From: Desulfobacteraceae bacterium
GTDB taxonomy: Bacteria; Desulfobacterota; Desulfobacteria; Desulfobacterales; RPRI01
Length of the DNA: 32,509 nucleotides
Direction of reading: 5' to 3'
NCBI GenBank assembly: GCA_003818505.1
Contig: RPRI01000049.1
Location: forward strand, 1 to 32,509
Shown here in pieces: positions 1 to 6,700 of this stretch. The notes under the pieces were generated by a model. The model had not been told where the DNA came from, searched no databases, and saw only the letters and a program-made list of their open reading frames with translations. A program made the position numbers and the translations under genes. Numbering within the stretch: position 1 is the first letter of the stretch; the number at the start of each line of letters is the position of its first letter.

Positions 1-433
1 AATTTTAACTGATTCCGTACAGTTTTGTTGGGAATATGACATGGAATAGATGCAATCTCCATATAAAATAAATATGTTACATCAAAAAAAGTGTCTTTTT
101 GTGAGTTTGAGTGTATGAACCAAGTTACTGAAAAACAATTTTTCTGGAGTTGCACAAAGGTCTTTTTTTGAGTTATAACACGAAACAAAAACATGTATAA
201 AAATCGTACAAAACAGTTGCTGAAAATGTCCTGGATACAAAGCATTAATTTACTAAGGTTTTTTAACAGGATTGACAGGATGTATCGTGCCGGACAGGTA
301 ATATGCCATCGCCTCTAGTAAGGAGGGCAATCCTGTCAGATATGTTTTTGTGTTGTGGTGCCGAGTTTATAAAATTGCATATAAGGGTGGGGGAGGTACC
401 AACACGAAACAGTGAGGACCCCATAATAATGAT
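1..433. other. AT-rich region without a recognisable gene
   Basis: No convincing coding region is seen on either strand; the open frames here are short and resemble no family I know. The stretch is rich in A and T runs. An 11-base word, AACACGAAACA, occurs at 177-187 and again at 401-411. A dispersed repeat lies at 255-337. A purine-rich stretch at 385-397 looks like a ribosome binding site but has no start codon at a suitable distance. The region may carry the promoter of the genes starting at 434 or 681, but I cannot place it with confidence. Confidence 0.5.
255..337. repeat. Dispersed ACAGGAT repeat with inverted ends
   Basis: The left end (255-273) reads AAGGTTTTTTAACAGGATT and is followed by GACAGGAT at 274-281. 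The inverse, ATCCTGTC, lies at 330-337, so the ends can pair across about 48 bases. The left end matches, apart from one extra base, the reverse complement of 23609-23628 far away in the window. Two copies of the same edge plus an inverted partner in each indicate a small non-coding dispersed repeat family. Whether it is mobile or only a structured RNA or DNA element cannot be told from here. Confidence 0.6.
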
Positions 434-676
434 ATGAAAGGATTATTCGATATAATGACTGCAATATCACTGCTGATTTTTTTATTGATTTCCATGATTG
501 TCGTTTCAATTGTGATAAAAATGATCTCAAGGGGACCTGAGCTATGCCGGAGATCCTTAAAGAACATCCAATTATGGCAAAGTACAAGGAAGGAGATAAT
601 TCCAATCAGCAGAAGAGGTCATCTTGTTATACTGTATAAATCGTTTCCAAATTATAATATTTGTAGAACTGAATAA
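434..676 (+). CDS. Possible small membrane protein (weak)
   Basis: An 80-residue open frame. Residues 8-31 are a strongly hydrophobic stretch that could be a single membrane helix; the rest is basic and resembles nothing I know. The stop at 674-676 lies only 4 bases before the ATG of the downstream gene at 681. That gene has no visible Shine-Dalgarno sequence, so it could depend on translational coupling to this frame. Against it, there is no ribosome binding site at normal distance (GAGGA at 412-416 is about 17 bases away). A second frame starting at 544, behind an AAGGGGA-like site, competes for the same DNA. I would treat it as doubtful. Confidence 0.25.
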   Translation: MKGLFDIMTAISLLIFLLISMIVVSIVIKMISRGPELCRRSLKNIQLWQSTRKEIIPISRRGHLVILYKSFPNYNICRTE

Positions 677-680
677 ATAA

Positions 681-1868
681 ATGAAAAATATAACAAATAA
701 AATCGAGGAGCTTTTGAATAAGGGAGTTGTGATTTCCGATCCGAATAATGTCCACATCGGTGATGAGGTCGACACAGGCAGTATATCGGGAAACGGGGTG
801 ATGATCTACCCGGGGTGTAAAATAAACGGAAGCTCTGTTCTTATTCTTGAAAAAGCGAAAATAGGTTATGAAGGCCCTGTTACACTTGAAAATTGCCAGG
901 TGGGACCTGAAGTTAATATAAAGAGCGGCTTCTTTAAAGAAGCTGTTTTTCTCAAAGGCGCAAGCATAGGCTCTGGTTCCCATGTGAGAGAAGGAACTAT
1001 TCTTGAAGAAGAGGTAAGCATTGCCCATACAGTCGGATTGAAACAGACGATACTTTTTCCTTACGTGACGCTGGGAAGTCTGATTAATTTCTGCGATTGT
1101 TTCATGTCGGGCGGCACCGGACGAAAAGATCACAGCGAAGTGGGCAGTTCTTACATCCATTTCAATTATACACCGGGTCAGGATAAGGCCACGCCCTCTC
1201 TGCTGGGGGATGTCCCGAAAGGCGTAATGCTGAAACAAAGACCGATATTCCTGGGAGGGCAGGGCGGACTTGTAGGCCCGTGCAGGATTGCCTTCGGAAC
1301 AACAATTGCTGCTGGCACTATCTGCAGAAAGGATGAGCTACGCCCCGGACGTTTGATCTTCGGAGGTCCTGCAGGGAGCGGCAACATACCTTATACACCG
1401 GGCGATAACCGGAATATAAAAAAGATTTTAACCAATAATATAGTTTATATTTCAAATCTTACCGCTCTTAAGCACTGGTACTCATATGTCAGGCATCAGT
1501 TCATTTCTGACAGTTTTCCCGATGCGTTGATTGACGGACTCAATAAAAGACTCGATTCGGCTATTTCGGAACGGATAAAACGACTTAAGGAATTTTACGA
1601 GATAAACGGATCGATAGAGCCCTTAAAAGGCAGATGGCCTGAATTTGAAAACTGCTTTATATCAACATACGGCATTGAAGAGACAATACCATTACGGGAT
1701 TCCTTTCTTGAGATAATCATATCAGGCATCGTAAGATACGGAAAAGAATATCTGACCGTAATTAAAAAATTAAATGATGATGAAAGTGACATCGGAACAG
1801 AGTGGCTTCAGAAGATAGTCAATATCAAAACAGCCGAAGCGACAAGAATTCTGGTTCCTGGTTTATAG
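681..1868 (+). CDS. GlmU-like left-handed beta-helix protein
   Basis: The 395-residue protein has repeated hexapeptide-like turns over about residues 20-265, such as VHIGDEV, AKIGYEG, ASIGSGSHV and CRIAFGTTIAAG. These form the left-handed parallel beta-helix found in the C-terminal half of UDP-GlcNAc pyrophosphorylase/acetyltransferase GlmU. The N-terminal Rossmann nucleotidyltransferase domain with its GTRMxxxxPK-type loop is absent, so it should not make UDP-GlcNAc despite the name such proteins often receive. Residues about 280-395 form a separate, probably helical, domain with no family I recognise. The start has no clear Shine-Dalgarno sequence and sits 4 bases behind the stop of a weak upstream ORF. 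It converges on larB with 27 bases between the stops. A sugar-nucleotide or acyl-transfer role is possible; the substrate is unknown. Confidence 0.8.
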   Translation: MKNITNKIEELLNKGVVISDPNNVHIGDEVDTGSISGNGVMIYPGCKINGSSVLILEKAKIGYEGPVTLENCQVGPEVNIKSGFFKEAVFLKGASIGSGSHVREGTILEEEVSIAHTVGLKQTILFPYVTLGSLINFCDCFMSGGTGRKDHSEVGSSYIHFNYTPGQDKATPSLLGDVPKGVMLKQRPIFLGGQGGLVGPCRIAFGTTIAAGTICRKDELRPGRLIFGGPAGSGNIPYTPGDNRNIKKILTNNIVYISNLTALKHWYSYVRHQFISDSFPDALIDGLNKRLDSAISERIKRLKEFYEINGSIEPLKGRWPEFENCFISTYGIEETIPLRDSFLEIIISGIVRYGKEYLTVIKKLNDDESDIGTEWLQKIVNIKTAEATRILVPGL

Positions 1869-1895
1869 TTTCCGATTTTACCTTCTGACCCTTCT

Positions 1896-2645
1896 TTACA
1901 TCCTGTTTATCATCGAAGCCATATATCCAGCTCCGAACCCATTATCAATATTCACGACAGCGACATTTGAACTGCAACTGTTGAGCATTGCAAAAAGTGC
2001 TGTCAGCCCGCCAAAACTCACTCCATAGCCTATGCTCGTTGGAACTGCAATAACAGGCCGGCTTACCATTCCAGCTACTACACTTGGAAGAGCCCCCTCC
2101 ATACCGGCAACAACGACCAGAACGGAAGCGTTGTCAATTATATTCCTGTGATCAAACAGCCTGTGAATGCCTGCAACTCCCACATCAAAAATATAATCTA
2201 CTTCATTCCCCATTGCCTGAGCAGTAATATATGCTTCCTTCGCAACGGGAATATCCGATGTTCCAGCTGAAAGGACAAGTATCTTCCCTCTACCTTGCAT
2301 GGGAGTCTCCTTTTTCTTCCAGACGATCATTCTTGCTTCTTCGTGATAAACTGCTTCGGGAAATCTTAAGAGCACTGATTCCGCTTTCTCTTTATCCGCT
2401 CGTGTAACTAGAATGATTTCCTCCTGGATAGCCATCTTCTCCATTATTCCGGAAATCTGTCCGGCAGTTTTTCCTTCACCGAATATAACTTCCGGAAATC
2501 CTTTTCGAAGTGACCGATGATGATCTATATGAGCATAATCAATATCTTCGAGATATATATGCATGAGGGTTTTCAATGCATCTTCGACAGAGGTGCTCCC
2601 GGCGGAAACATTTTTAAGAATGTCTTTAAGGGATTCTTTATCCAT
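1896..2645 (-). CDS. larB: LarB-like AIR-carboxylase family protein
   Basis: This matches LarB, which carboxylates the pyridinium ring of nicotinic acid adenine dinucleotide in making the nickel-pincer cofactor of lactate racemase-type enzymes. Visible motifs are DHHRSLRKGFPEVIFGEGK near the N-terminus, GTSDIPVAKEA, DVGVAGIHRL, AGMEGALPSVVAGMV, PVIAVPTSIGYG and the C-terminal VNIDNGFGAGY, all in the usual order. The frame can be opened by a TTG at 2666 overlapping the upstream gene. I prefer the ATG at 2645, which follows that gene's stop by one base and gives 249 residues, close to family length. It is the last gene of a minus-strand run behind guaA and a coiled-coil protein. No larA, larC or larE is in the window, so the cofactor pathway cannot be confirmed here; orphan LarB genes exist. 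Confidence 0.88.
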   Translation of the reverse strand: MDKESLKDILKNVSAGSTSVEDALKTLMHIYLEDIDYAHIDHHRSLRKGFPEVIFGEGKTAGQISGIMEKMAIQEEIILVTRADKEKAESVLLRFPEAVYHEEARMIVWKKKETPMQGRGKILVLSAGTSDIPVAKEAYITAQAMGNEVDYIFDVGVAGIHRLFDHRNIIDNASVLVVVAGMEGALPSVVAGMVSRPVIAVPTSIGYGVSFGGLTALFAMLNSCSSNVAVVNIDNGFGAGYMASMINRM

Positions 2646-2646
2646 A

Positions 2647-3477
2647 TTATTGCAAATCCTGCTCAACGATTTTTCCTGGTTGAAAAACAGCTCCTTTTGA
2701 AACGGCGGGCTTTCCGGTGTTCTCTGTTTTTGTTTGCTGTACCGCCGGGATCGTCACCTTCACAATCTTCTTCTCCACTTCAGTGAGATGTCTGCGTATC
2801 GAATCTATTTTATCTTCGATATCTCCTGCAAGTCGGTTTATTTCATTCTGATAACGTTTCTGTTCATTCTTTATGGAAGCTTCCATCTCTTTTTTATCTG
2901 CCTTGGATACCAATATTCCGGCAATGCCGGAATTCAGCTTTACAATATCATTTTCAATCTTATCGAGATTTTTTATTATATCCATGATTTTCTGTGAAAA
3001 AACGGCCTCCATGCCTTTGTTTTTATATGAAAAAGCTAAGAGATCGTTTCTTAACACTGAAATCTGCCTGCTTATTCCCGTTATGGAGTTCACAACCTCT
3101 GTCTTTTCCGCTTTTTCCTCTTTTATGTCCTTTACTGAGTTCTGAAATTCGGTTTTAAGAGTCGCTGTTTTCTTTTCGAATGATTCCTCAAGCTTTGAAT
3201 ACTGGGAAGAAAGCTCAGCAGTTTTTTTATCGATAGCCTTCGACAGATTTCGGACCTCCATGGATCCCGAGTCATGAACCCCCATGATTTTATTTTTGAT
3301 GTCGAGATAGGAGACTACAAGCAAAATGGCTATGATACAGGGAATCAGGATCGAAATAATTGTGACCCTTTGATTAAGTTTTTCAATGCGGATTTCTTTT
3401 TTCTCTTCCCTGATAAAAGCATCCGAATGTATTGTGTCAATATTGATTTTAAATTCAGGGGATTTTTTCTCTTCCAT
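2647..3477 (-). CDS. Membrane-anchored coiled-coil protein of unknown function
   Basis: A 276-residue protein I do not recognise as a named family. A charged N-terminal tail (about 1-36) is followed by one hydrophobic helix at about 38-57 with no cleavage site, so it is probably a bitopic inner-membrane protein. Residues about 75-250 are rich in E, K, Q, L and I with heptad-like spacing, typical of a long coiled coil. The C-terminal tail is Gln/Lys/Pro rich. It lies between guaA (36 bases upstream) and larB (ATG two bases past its stop), so the three are probably co-transcribed. The start at 3477 has only weak A-rich sequence upstream. A scaffolding or envelope role would fit the architecture, but nothing in the sequence points to a specific partner. 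Confidence 0.75.
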   Translation of the reverse strand: MEEKKSPEFKINIDTIHSDAFIREEKKEIRIEKLNQRVTIISILIPCIIAILLVVSYLDIKNKIMGVHDSGSMEVRNLSKAIDKKTAELSSQYSKLEESFEKKTATLKTEFQNSVKDIKEEKAEKTEVVNSITGISRQISVLRNDLLAFSYKNKGMEAVFSQKIMDIIKNLDKIENDIVKLNSGIAGILVSKADKKEMEASIKNEQKRYQNEINRLAGDIEDKIDSIRRHLTEVEKKIVKVTIPAVQQTKTENTGKPAVSKGAVFQPGKIVEQDLQ

Positions 3478-3513
3478 ATTATAATTTCTTTTTTTAAATT
3501 AATTTATCGAGAC

Positions 3514-5043
3514 TCACTCCCATTCAATTGTCGCAGGTGGTTTTGAGCTTACATCATATACTACTCTGTTTACCCCCGCGACCTCGTTGATGATCCTATT
3601 TGAAATCTTTCCCAGAAGTAAATGAGGCAGTTTTGCCCAGTCTGCGGTCATAGCATCTCTACTAGTAACAGCCCTTATTGCGACAATATTATCATAGGTT
3701 CGCTGATCGCCCATGATTCCGACGCTCTTTAAAGGAAGCAAGATCGAAAAAGACTGCCACAGTTTTCTGTAGAGGCCTGCACTTTTAATTTCTGAAATCA
3801 GAATATCATCAACTTCCCGCAGGATTGAAAGCCTTTGTCTTGAGACTTCTCCGATTACTCTTATAGATAGGCCCGGTCCAGGAAAAGGCTGTCTCCATAT
3901 CATATCTTCATGCAACCCGATTGTCTTGCCTAAGCGGCGCACCTCATCCTTGAACAAATATTTAAGAGGTTCAACAAGTTTCAGTTTCATGTTTTTGGGA
4001 AGACCGCCTACGTTATGATGGGATTTGATCACGGCAGTAGGACCGCCGAAGGCCGATCTCGATTCTATGACATCAGGATAAAGAGTGCCTTGCGCCAGAA
4101 ATTCGACGCCTTTTATCTTCATCGCTTCAGCTTCGAAAACATCCATGAATATTTTCCCGATTATCTTACGCTTCTTCTCGGGATCGGTCACTCCTGCAAG
4201 CTTTTTTAAAAAAATGCTTCCTGCATCAACAAACTTGATATTGATATCTAGATTCCGGGTCAGGGTCTTTTTTAGCTTTTCCATCTCGTTTTTTCTGAGC
4301 AGTCCGTTGTCAACAAAAACGCAGGTGAGATGCCTTCCTATCGCTTTATGGATCAGCATTGCAGTTACGGATGAATCGACTCCTCCGCTCAACCCTAAAA
4401 TCACCTTTTTATTTCCGACCGTTTCCCTGATTTCGCTTATTGCTTTTTGGGCAAATGATTTCATCGTCCATGAGTGGCTGCATCCGCATATGTCGAAAAG
4501 AAAATTCTTAAGCATTTTCTTCCCCAGTGGCGTGTGCTCCACTTCGGGATGAAACTGTAGTCCATAAAGTTTTTTGCTGTAATGGACAATGGCGGCTATT
4601 TCGGTGTTTTCAGTTGAAGCCAAAACGGTAAAGCCTTCCGGCAATTTTCTTATGGAATCTCCGTGGCTCATCCAGCATTTAGTCGATTTGCCGGTATCAT
4701 TGAGAACGTATTCCTGCTTTTTTATTCGAAGCTCCGCAAAACCATATTCCCGTTTACCGGCTCTTTCGACACTTCCACCCAGTGAATGCACCATGAACTG
4801 CATTCCATAGCAGATTCCGAGGATAGGTATTCCCAGATTGAATATTTTTGTATCTATCTTAGGACTGTTTTTTTCATAAATACTTGACGGTCCGCCTGAC
4901 AATATTATTCCTTCAGGTGCAAGATTTTTTATTTCAACGGCATTTATTGTCGGGGGTTCGATCATGCAATAAACCCGGTTTTCACGCACTCGTCTTGCTA
5001 TAAGCTGATTGTACTGGGATCCGAAATCTATTATTAGTATCAT
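3514..5043 (-). CDS. guaA: GMP synthase (glutamine-hydrolysing)
   Basis: GuaA converts XMP to GMP using ATP and glutamine, the last step of guanine nucleotide synthesis. The 509-residue product has a class I glutamine amidotransferase domain first, with the nucleophile Cys78 in GICYGMQ and His165/Glu167 in FHPEVEH. The ATP-pyrophosphatase loop SGGVDSS follows at 219-225, then the C-terminal dimerisation domain ending in PPATIEWE. The frame stays open upstream to 5121, but the conserved start MILIIDFGSQ is at 5043. The 26-residue extension is not part of the family, so I start at 5043; the site upstream is a weak AAGG. All catalytic residues I can check are present. guaB is not in the window. 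The gene is divergent from the mini-ORF and TrpF-like gene, with about 118 bases between. Confidence 0.97.
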   Translation of the reverse strand: MILIIDFGSQYNQLIARRVRENRVYCMIEPPTINAVEIKNLAPEGIILSGGPSSIYEKNSPKIDTKIFNLGIPILGICYGMQFMVHSLGGSVERAGKREYGFAELRIKKQEYVLNDTGKSTKCWMSHGDSIRKLPEGFTVLASTENTEIAAIVHYSKKLYGLQFHPEVEHTPLGKKMLKNFLFDICGCSHSWTMKSFAQKAISEIRETVGNKKVILGLSGGVDSSVTAMLIHKAIGRHLTCVFVDNGLLRKNEMEKLKKTLTRNLDINIKFVDAGSIFLKKLAGVTDPEKKRKIIGKIFMDVFEAEAMKIKGVEFLAQGTLYPDVIESRSAFGGPTAVIKSHHNVGGLPKNMKLKLVEPLKYLFKDEVRRLGKTIGLHEDMIWRQPFPGPGLSIRVIGEVSRQRLSILREVDDILISEIKSAGLYRKLWQSFSILLPLKSVGIMGDQRTYDNIVAIRAVTSRDAMTADWAKLPHLLLGKISNRIINEVAGVNRVVYDVSSKPPATIEWE

Positions 5044-5091
5044 AAAGTTGCGCCTTTTATTGTAGTAATGAATGATATTTTTGCATAATAT

Positions 5092-5158
5092 CCGGTTAAA
5101 GGCCAAATCAGCCCGCCCCATATCCCGAACCGGCTTTGGCTCTTGAGATCAAGAGGAG
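5092..5158 (+). promoter_or_regulatory. Leader with three interlocking inverted repeats
   Basis: Three inverted repeats are packed into 64 bases. CCGGTT at 5092-5097 matches AACCGG at 5129-5134. GCCAAA at 5102-5107 matches TTTGGC at 5135-5140. CTCTTGA at 5140-5146 matches TCAAGAG at 5149-5155 with a two-base spacer. The first two overlap in pseudoknot order, and the third covers much of the Shine-Dalgarno sequence (AAGAGGAG, 5151-5158) of the 30-codon ORF. This could be an RNA leader that hides the ribosome binding site, or protein-binding sites shared with the divergent guaA gene. No known riboswitch is recognised. Confidence 0.35.
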
Positions 5159-5161
5159 CAA

Positions 5162-5254
5162 ATGCAGAAAGAGTCTTTATTGCCTGATGATAAAGAATAT
5201 GTTAGACACGGCATAAAATGTCAACTCAATTTTGAGGATATATCATATATATGA
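5162..5254 (+). CDS. 30-codon ORF coupled to the TrpF-like gene
   Basis: An open frame of 30 codons begins with ATG at 5162 behind AGAGGAG and ends in a TGA at 5252-5254. That stop overlaps the ATG of the next gene (5251-5253) as ATGA. Such overlaps are typical of translationally coupled genes, and the neighbouring xseB-ispA pair shows the same pattern. The peptide starts MQKESLLPDD, is charged, has one Cys and no hydrophobic segment. I recognise no family. It may be a genuine small protein, a leader peptide that controls its neighbour, or chance; the ribosome binding site spacing (3 bases) is a little short. Confidence 0.4.
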   Translation: MQKESLLPDDKEYVRHGIKCQLNFEDISYI

Positions 5255-6015
5255 TAATCCAGATTTATGAAATCCAGACACCTGATGAAGCGGAATCTCT
5301 CGTTGAGGCCGGAGTCGATCACATCGGAAGCGTGCTGACTCCGGAAGAGAATTTAAAGAGACCGTTGCTTAAAGAGACCATTGATTTTGTGAAAAGTTCG
5401 GCATCGAAAAGTTCGCTGATTCTCCTTTTTTCAAATATTGATTCCATTTTGCATGCCCTGAATTATTACAAGCCAGATATTGTACATTTCTGCGAAGATT
5501 TGAATAAATATAAGAACAATCGCTCTGCTTTGGATTCATTGGTCTATTTGCAGGAGAACATCAAAAAAAAATTCACGGAAATACTAATAATGAGATCAAT
5601 TCCAATTCCACAACCCGGAATTGCTGAATTCTTTTCTTCAATTGAGCTGGCAAAAATATTCGAACATGTCAGCGATTATTTTTTAACAGACACTCTTATA
5701 ATTAAAAATTCAGGTCCAATACAGGATAAGCAGCCGGTAAACGGGTTTGTCGGAATCACAGGCCTTACATGCAACTGGGATATAGCAAGAAAACTTGTTG
5801 ATTCAACAGATACACCTGTGATACTTGCAGGCGGACTTTCACCGGAAAATGTTTTTGACGGAATAATAAAGGTTAAACCTGCAGGAGTCGACAGTTGTAC
5901 TCGAACAAATGCCTTTGATATGTACGGCAATCCGATCAGGTATAAAAAAGATATGGCCAGGGTGAAAAGGTTTGTTGAAGAAACAAGGAGAGCGAAAGAG
6001 CCACATAAACGTTAA
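5251..6015 (+). CDS. TrpF-like TIM-barrel protein lacking the catalytic Cys
   Basis: The 254-residue protein has the shape of phosphoribosylanthranilate isomerase. The N-terminal repeat EAESLVEAGVDHIGSVL is followed by FLTDT with Asp147 where the family has its general acid. Near the C-terminus are the phosphate-binding strands VILAGGLSPENV (about 190-201) and AGVDSCTR (about 211-218). In true TrpF the first strand reads KICG with the catalytic cysteine; here it reads QIYE, with Tyr6 in that place. The isomerase reaction is therefore unlikely and a different ligand or reaction should be considered. No other trp gene is nearby. The start follows TGAGGATA (5232-5239) and overlaps the stop of a 30-codon ORF. 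efp follows after 83 bases with its own probable promoter. Confidence 0.7.
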   Translation: MIIQIYEIQTPDEAESLVEAGVDHIGSVLTPEENLKRPLLKETIDFVKSSASKSSLILLFSNIDSILHALNYYKPDIVHFCEDLNKYKNNRSALDSLVYLQENIKKKFTEILIMRSIPIPQPGIAEFFSSIELAKIFEHVSDYFLTDTLIIKNSGPIQDKQPVNGFVGITGLTCNWDIARKLVDSTDTPVILAGGLSPENVFDGIIKVKPAGVDSCTRTNAFDMYGNPIRYKKDMARVKRFVEETRRAKEPHKR

Positions 6016-6031
6016 ATTAAGGGATTTTTTA

Positions 6032-6061
6032 TTGAACTTGACTGCATCGAAAGTTTATAAA
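6032..6061 (+). promoter_or_regulatory. Probable sigma-70-type promoter of efp
   Basis: TTGAAC at 6032-6037 and TATAAA at 6056-6061 are separated by 18 bases, a usual spacing for a housekeeping promoter. They lie in the 83-base gap between the TrpF-like gene and efp, about 38 bases before the efp ATG. An overlapping TTGACT at 6038 is a better -35 by sequence, but its 12-base spacing is too short for this -10. Confidence 0.45.
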
Positions 6062-6098
6062 AAACAGGACAAAATCTCAAGGGAGGATAATCAATAAA

Positions 6099-6662
6099 AT
6101 GTATGAAAGCGGCGACCTGAAAAAGGGTCTTAAAATTGAAATAGATGGTGACCCATATGTTATTGTGCAGTTTGATTTTGTGAAGCCGGGCAAAGGCCAG
6201 GCTCTTTATAAATGCAAGCTTAAGAACATGCTGACAGGCTCTCAGTTTGACCGGACATTCAGATCCGGCGATAAATTCAACGAGGCGCATCTTGAAGAGC
6301 ATGAAATGGAATATCTATATTCGGATGGAAGCAGTTATTGCTTCATGAACACATCGACCTATGTTCAGGAATTTCTTAGCTCCGCCCAGGTCGGTGATGC
6401 AAAAAATTTTTTGAAGGAGAATATAGTCTGCAATGTTCTATTTTTTGGAGAAAAAGCAATAGGGCTGTCACTTCCAAATTTCATTAATCTCAAAATAGTA
6501 AAAGCCGATCCATGGGCCAAAGGTGATACGGCTGCCGGCAGTACCAAGCCTGCAACCCTTGAAACTGGCCATGTTGTTCAGGTACCCCCGTTTGTTAATG
6601 AAGGAGAGCTTGTGCGGATTGATACTCGGACTGGTCAATATGTCGAACGCGTAAAAAAATAG
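6099..6662 (+). CDS. efp: Elongation factor P
   Basis: EF-P binds between the P and E sites of the ribosome and relieves stalling at polyproline stretches. The 187-residue length and three-domain layout fit: KOW-like domain (1-63), OB domain, and the C-terminal OB domain ending in RIDTRTGQYVERVKK, the family signature. The loop VKPGKGQA places Lys32 where the E. coli protein carries its beta-lysylated Lys34, so EpmA/EpmB-type modification is expected, though no epm gene is in the window. The start at 6099 follows a strong GGGAGGA (6081-6087). A promoter is suggested at 6032-6061, and a hairpin terminator begins 13 bases after the stop. Confidence 0.97.
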   Translation: MYESGDLKKGLKIEIDGDPYVIVQFDFVKPGKGQALYKCKLKNMLTGSQFDRTFRSGDKFNEAHLEEHEMEYLYSDGSSYCFMNTSTYVQEFLSSAQVGDAKNFLKENIVCNVLFFGEKAIGLSLPNFINLKIVKADPWAKGDTAAGSTKPATLETGHVVQVPPFVNEGELVRIDTRTGQYVERVKK

Positions 6663-6674
6663 TGACAGCGCTTG

Positions 6675-6700
6675 AAGACCGGTAGCTTTACCGGTCTTTT
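6675..6700. terminator. Hairpin terminator between efp and the DUF21/CBS gene
   Basis: AAGACCGGTA (6675-6684) and TACCGGTCTT (6689-6698) form a perfect 10-bp stem with a four-base loop, followed on the plus strand by T (6697-6700). On the minus strand the A-rich left arm gives a short U tail (TCTTCAAG), less uniform. It lies 12 bases past the efp stop and contains the stop codon of the converging gene (6688-6690), so it probably ends transcription from both sides, more strongly for efp. Confidence 0.75.

Noticed and set aside
544-639. Short plus-strand frame starting MPEILKEHPIMAKYKEGDN
   Set aside because: It has an AAGGGGA-like site upstream, but it overlaps another weak frame and I see no way to choose between them; not listed as a gene.
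627-1238. 203-codon open frame on the minus strand
   Set aside because: It lies opposite the beta-helix gene, whose protein has clear hexapeptide repeats; the minus-strand product has no recognisable domain.
4085-4552. 155-codon frame opposite guaA
   Set aside because: Antisense shadow of a highly conserved gene; low-complexity Ser/Phe-rich product.
5044-5121. N-terminal extension of guaA
   Set aside because: The conserved GuaA start MILIIDFGSQ begins at 5043; the extra 26 residues match nothing and cover the structured divergent leader.
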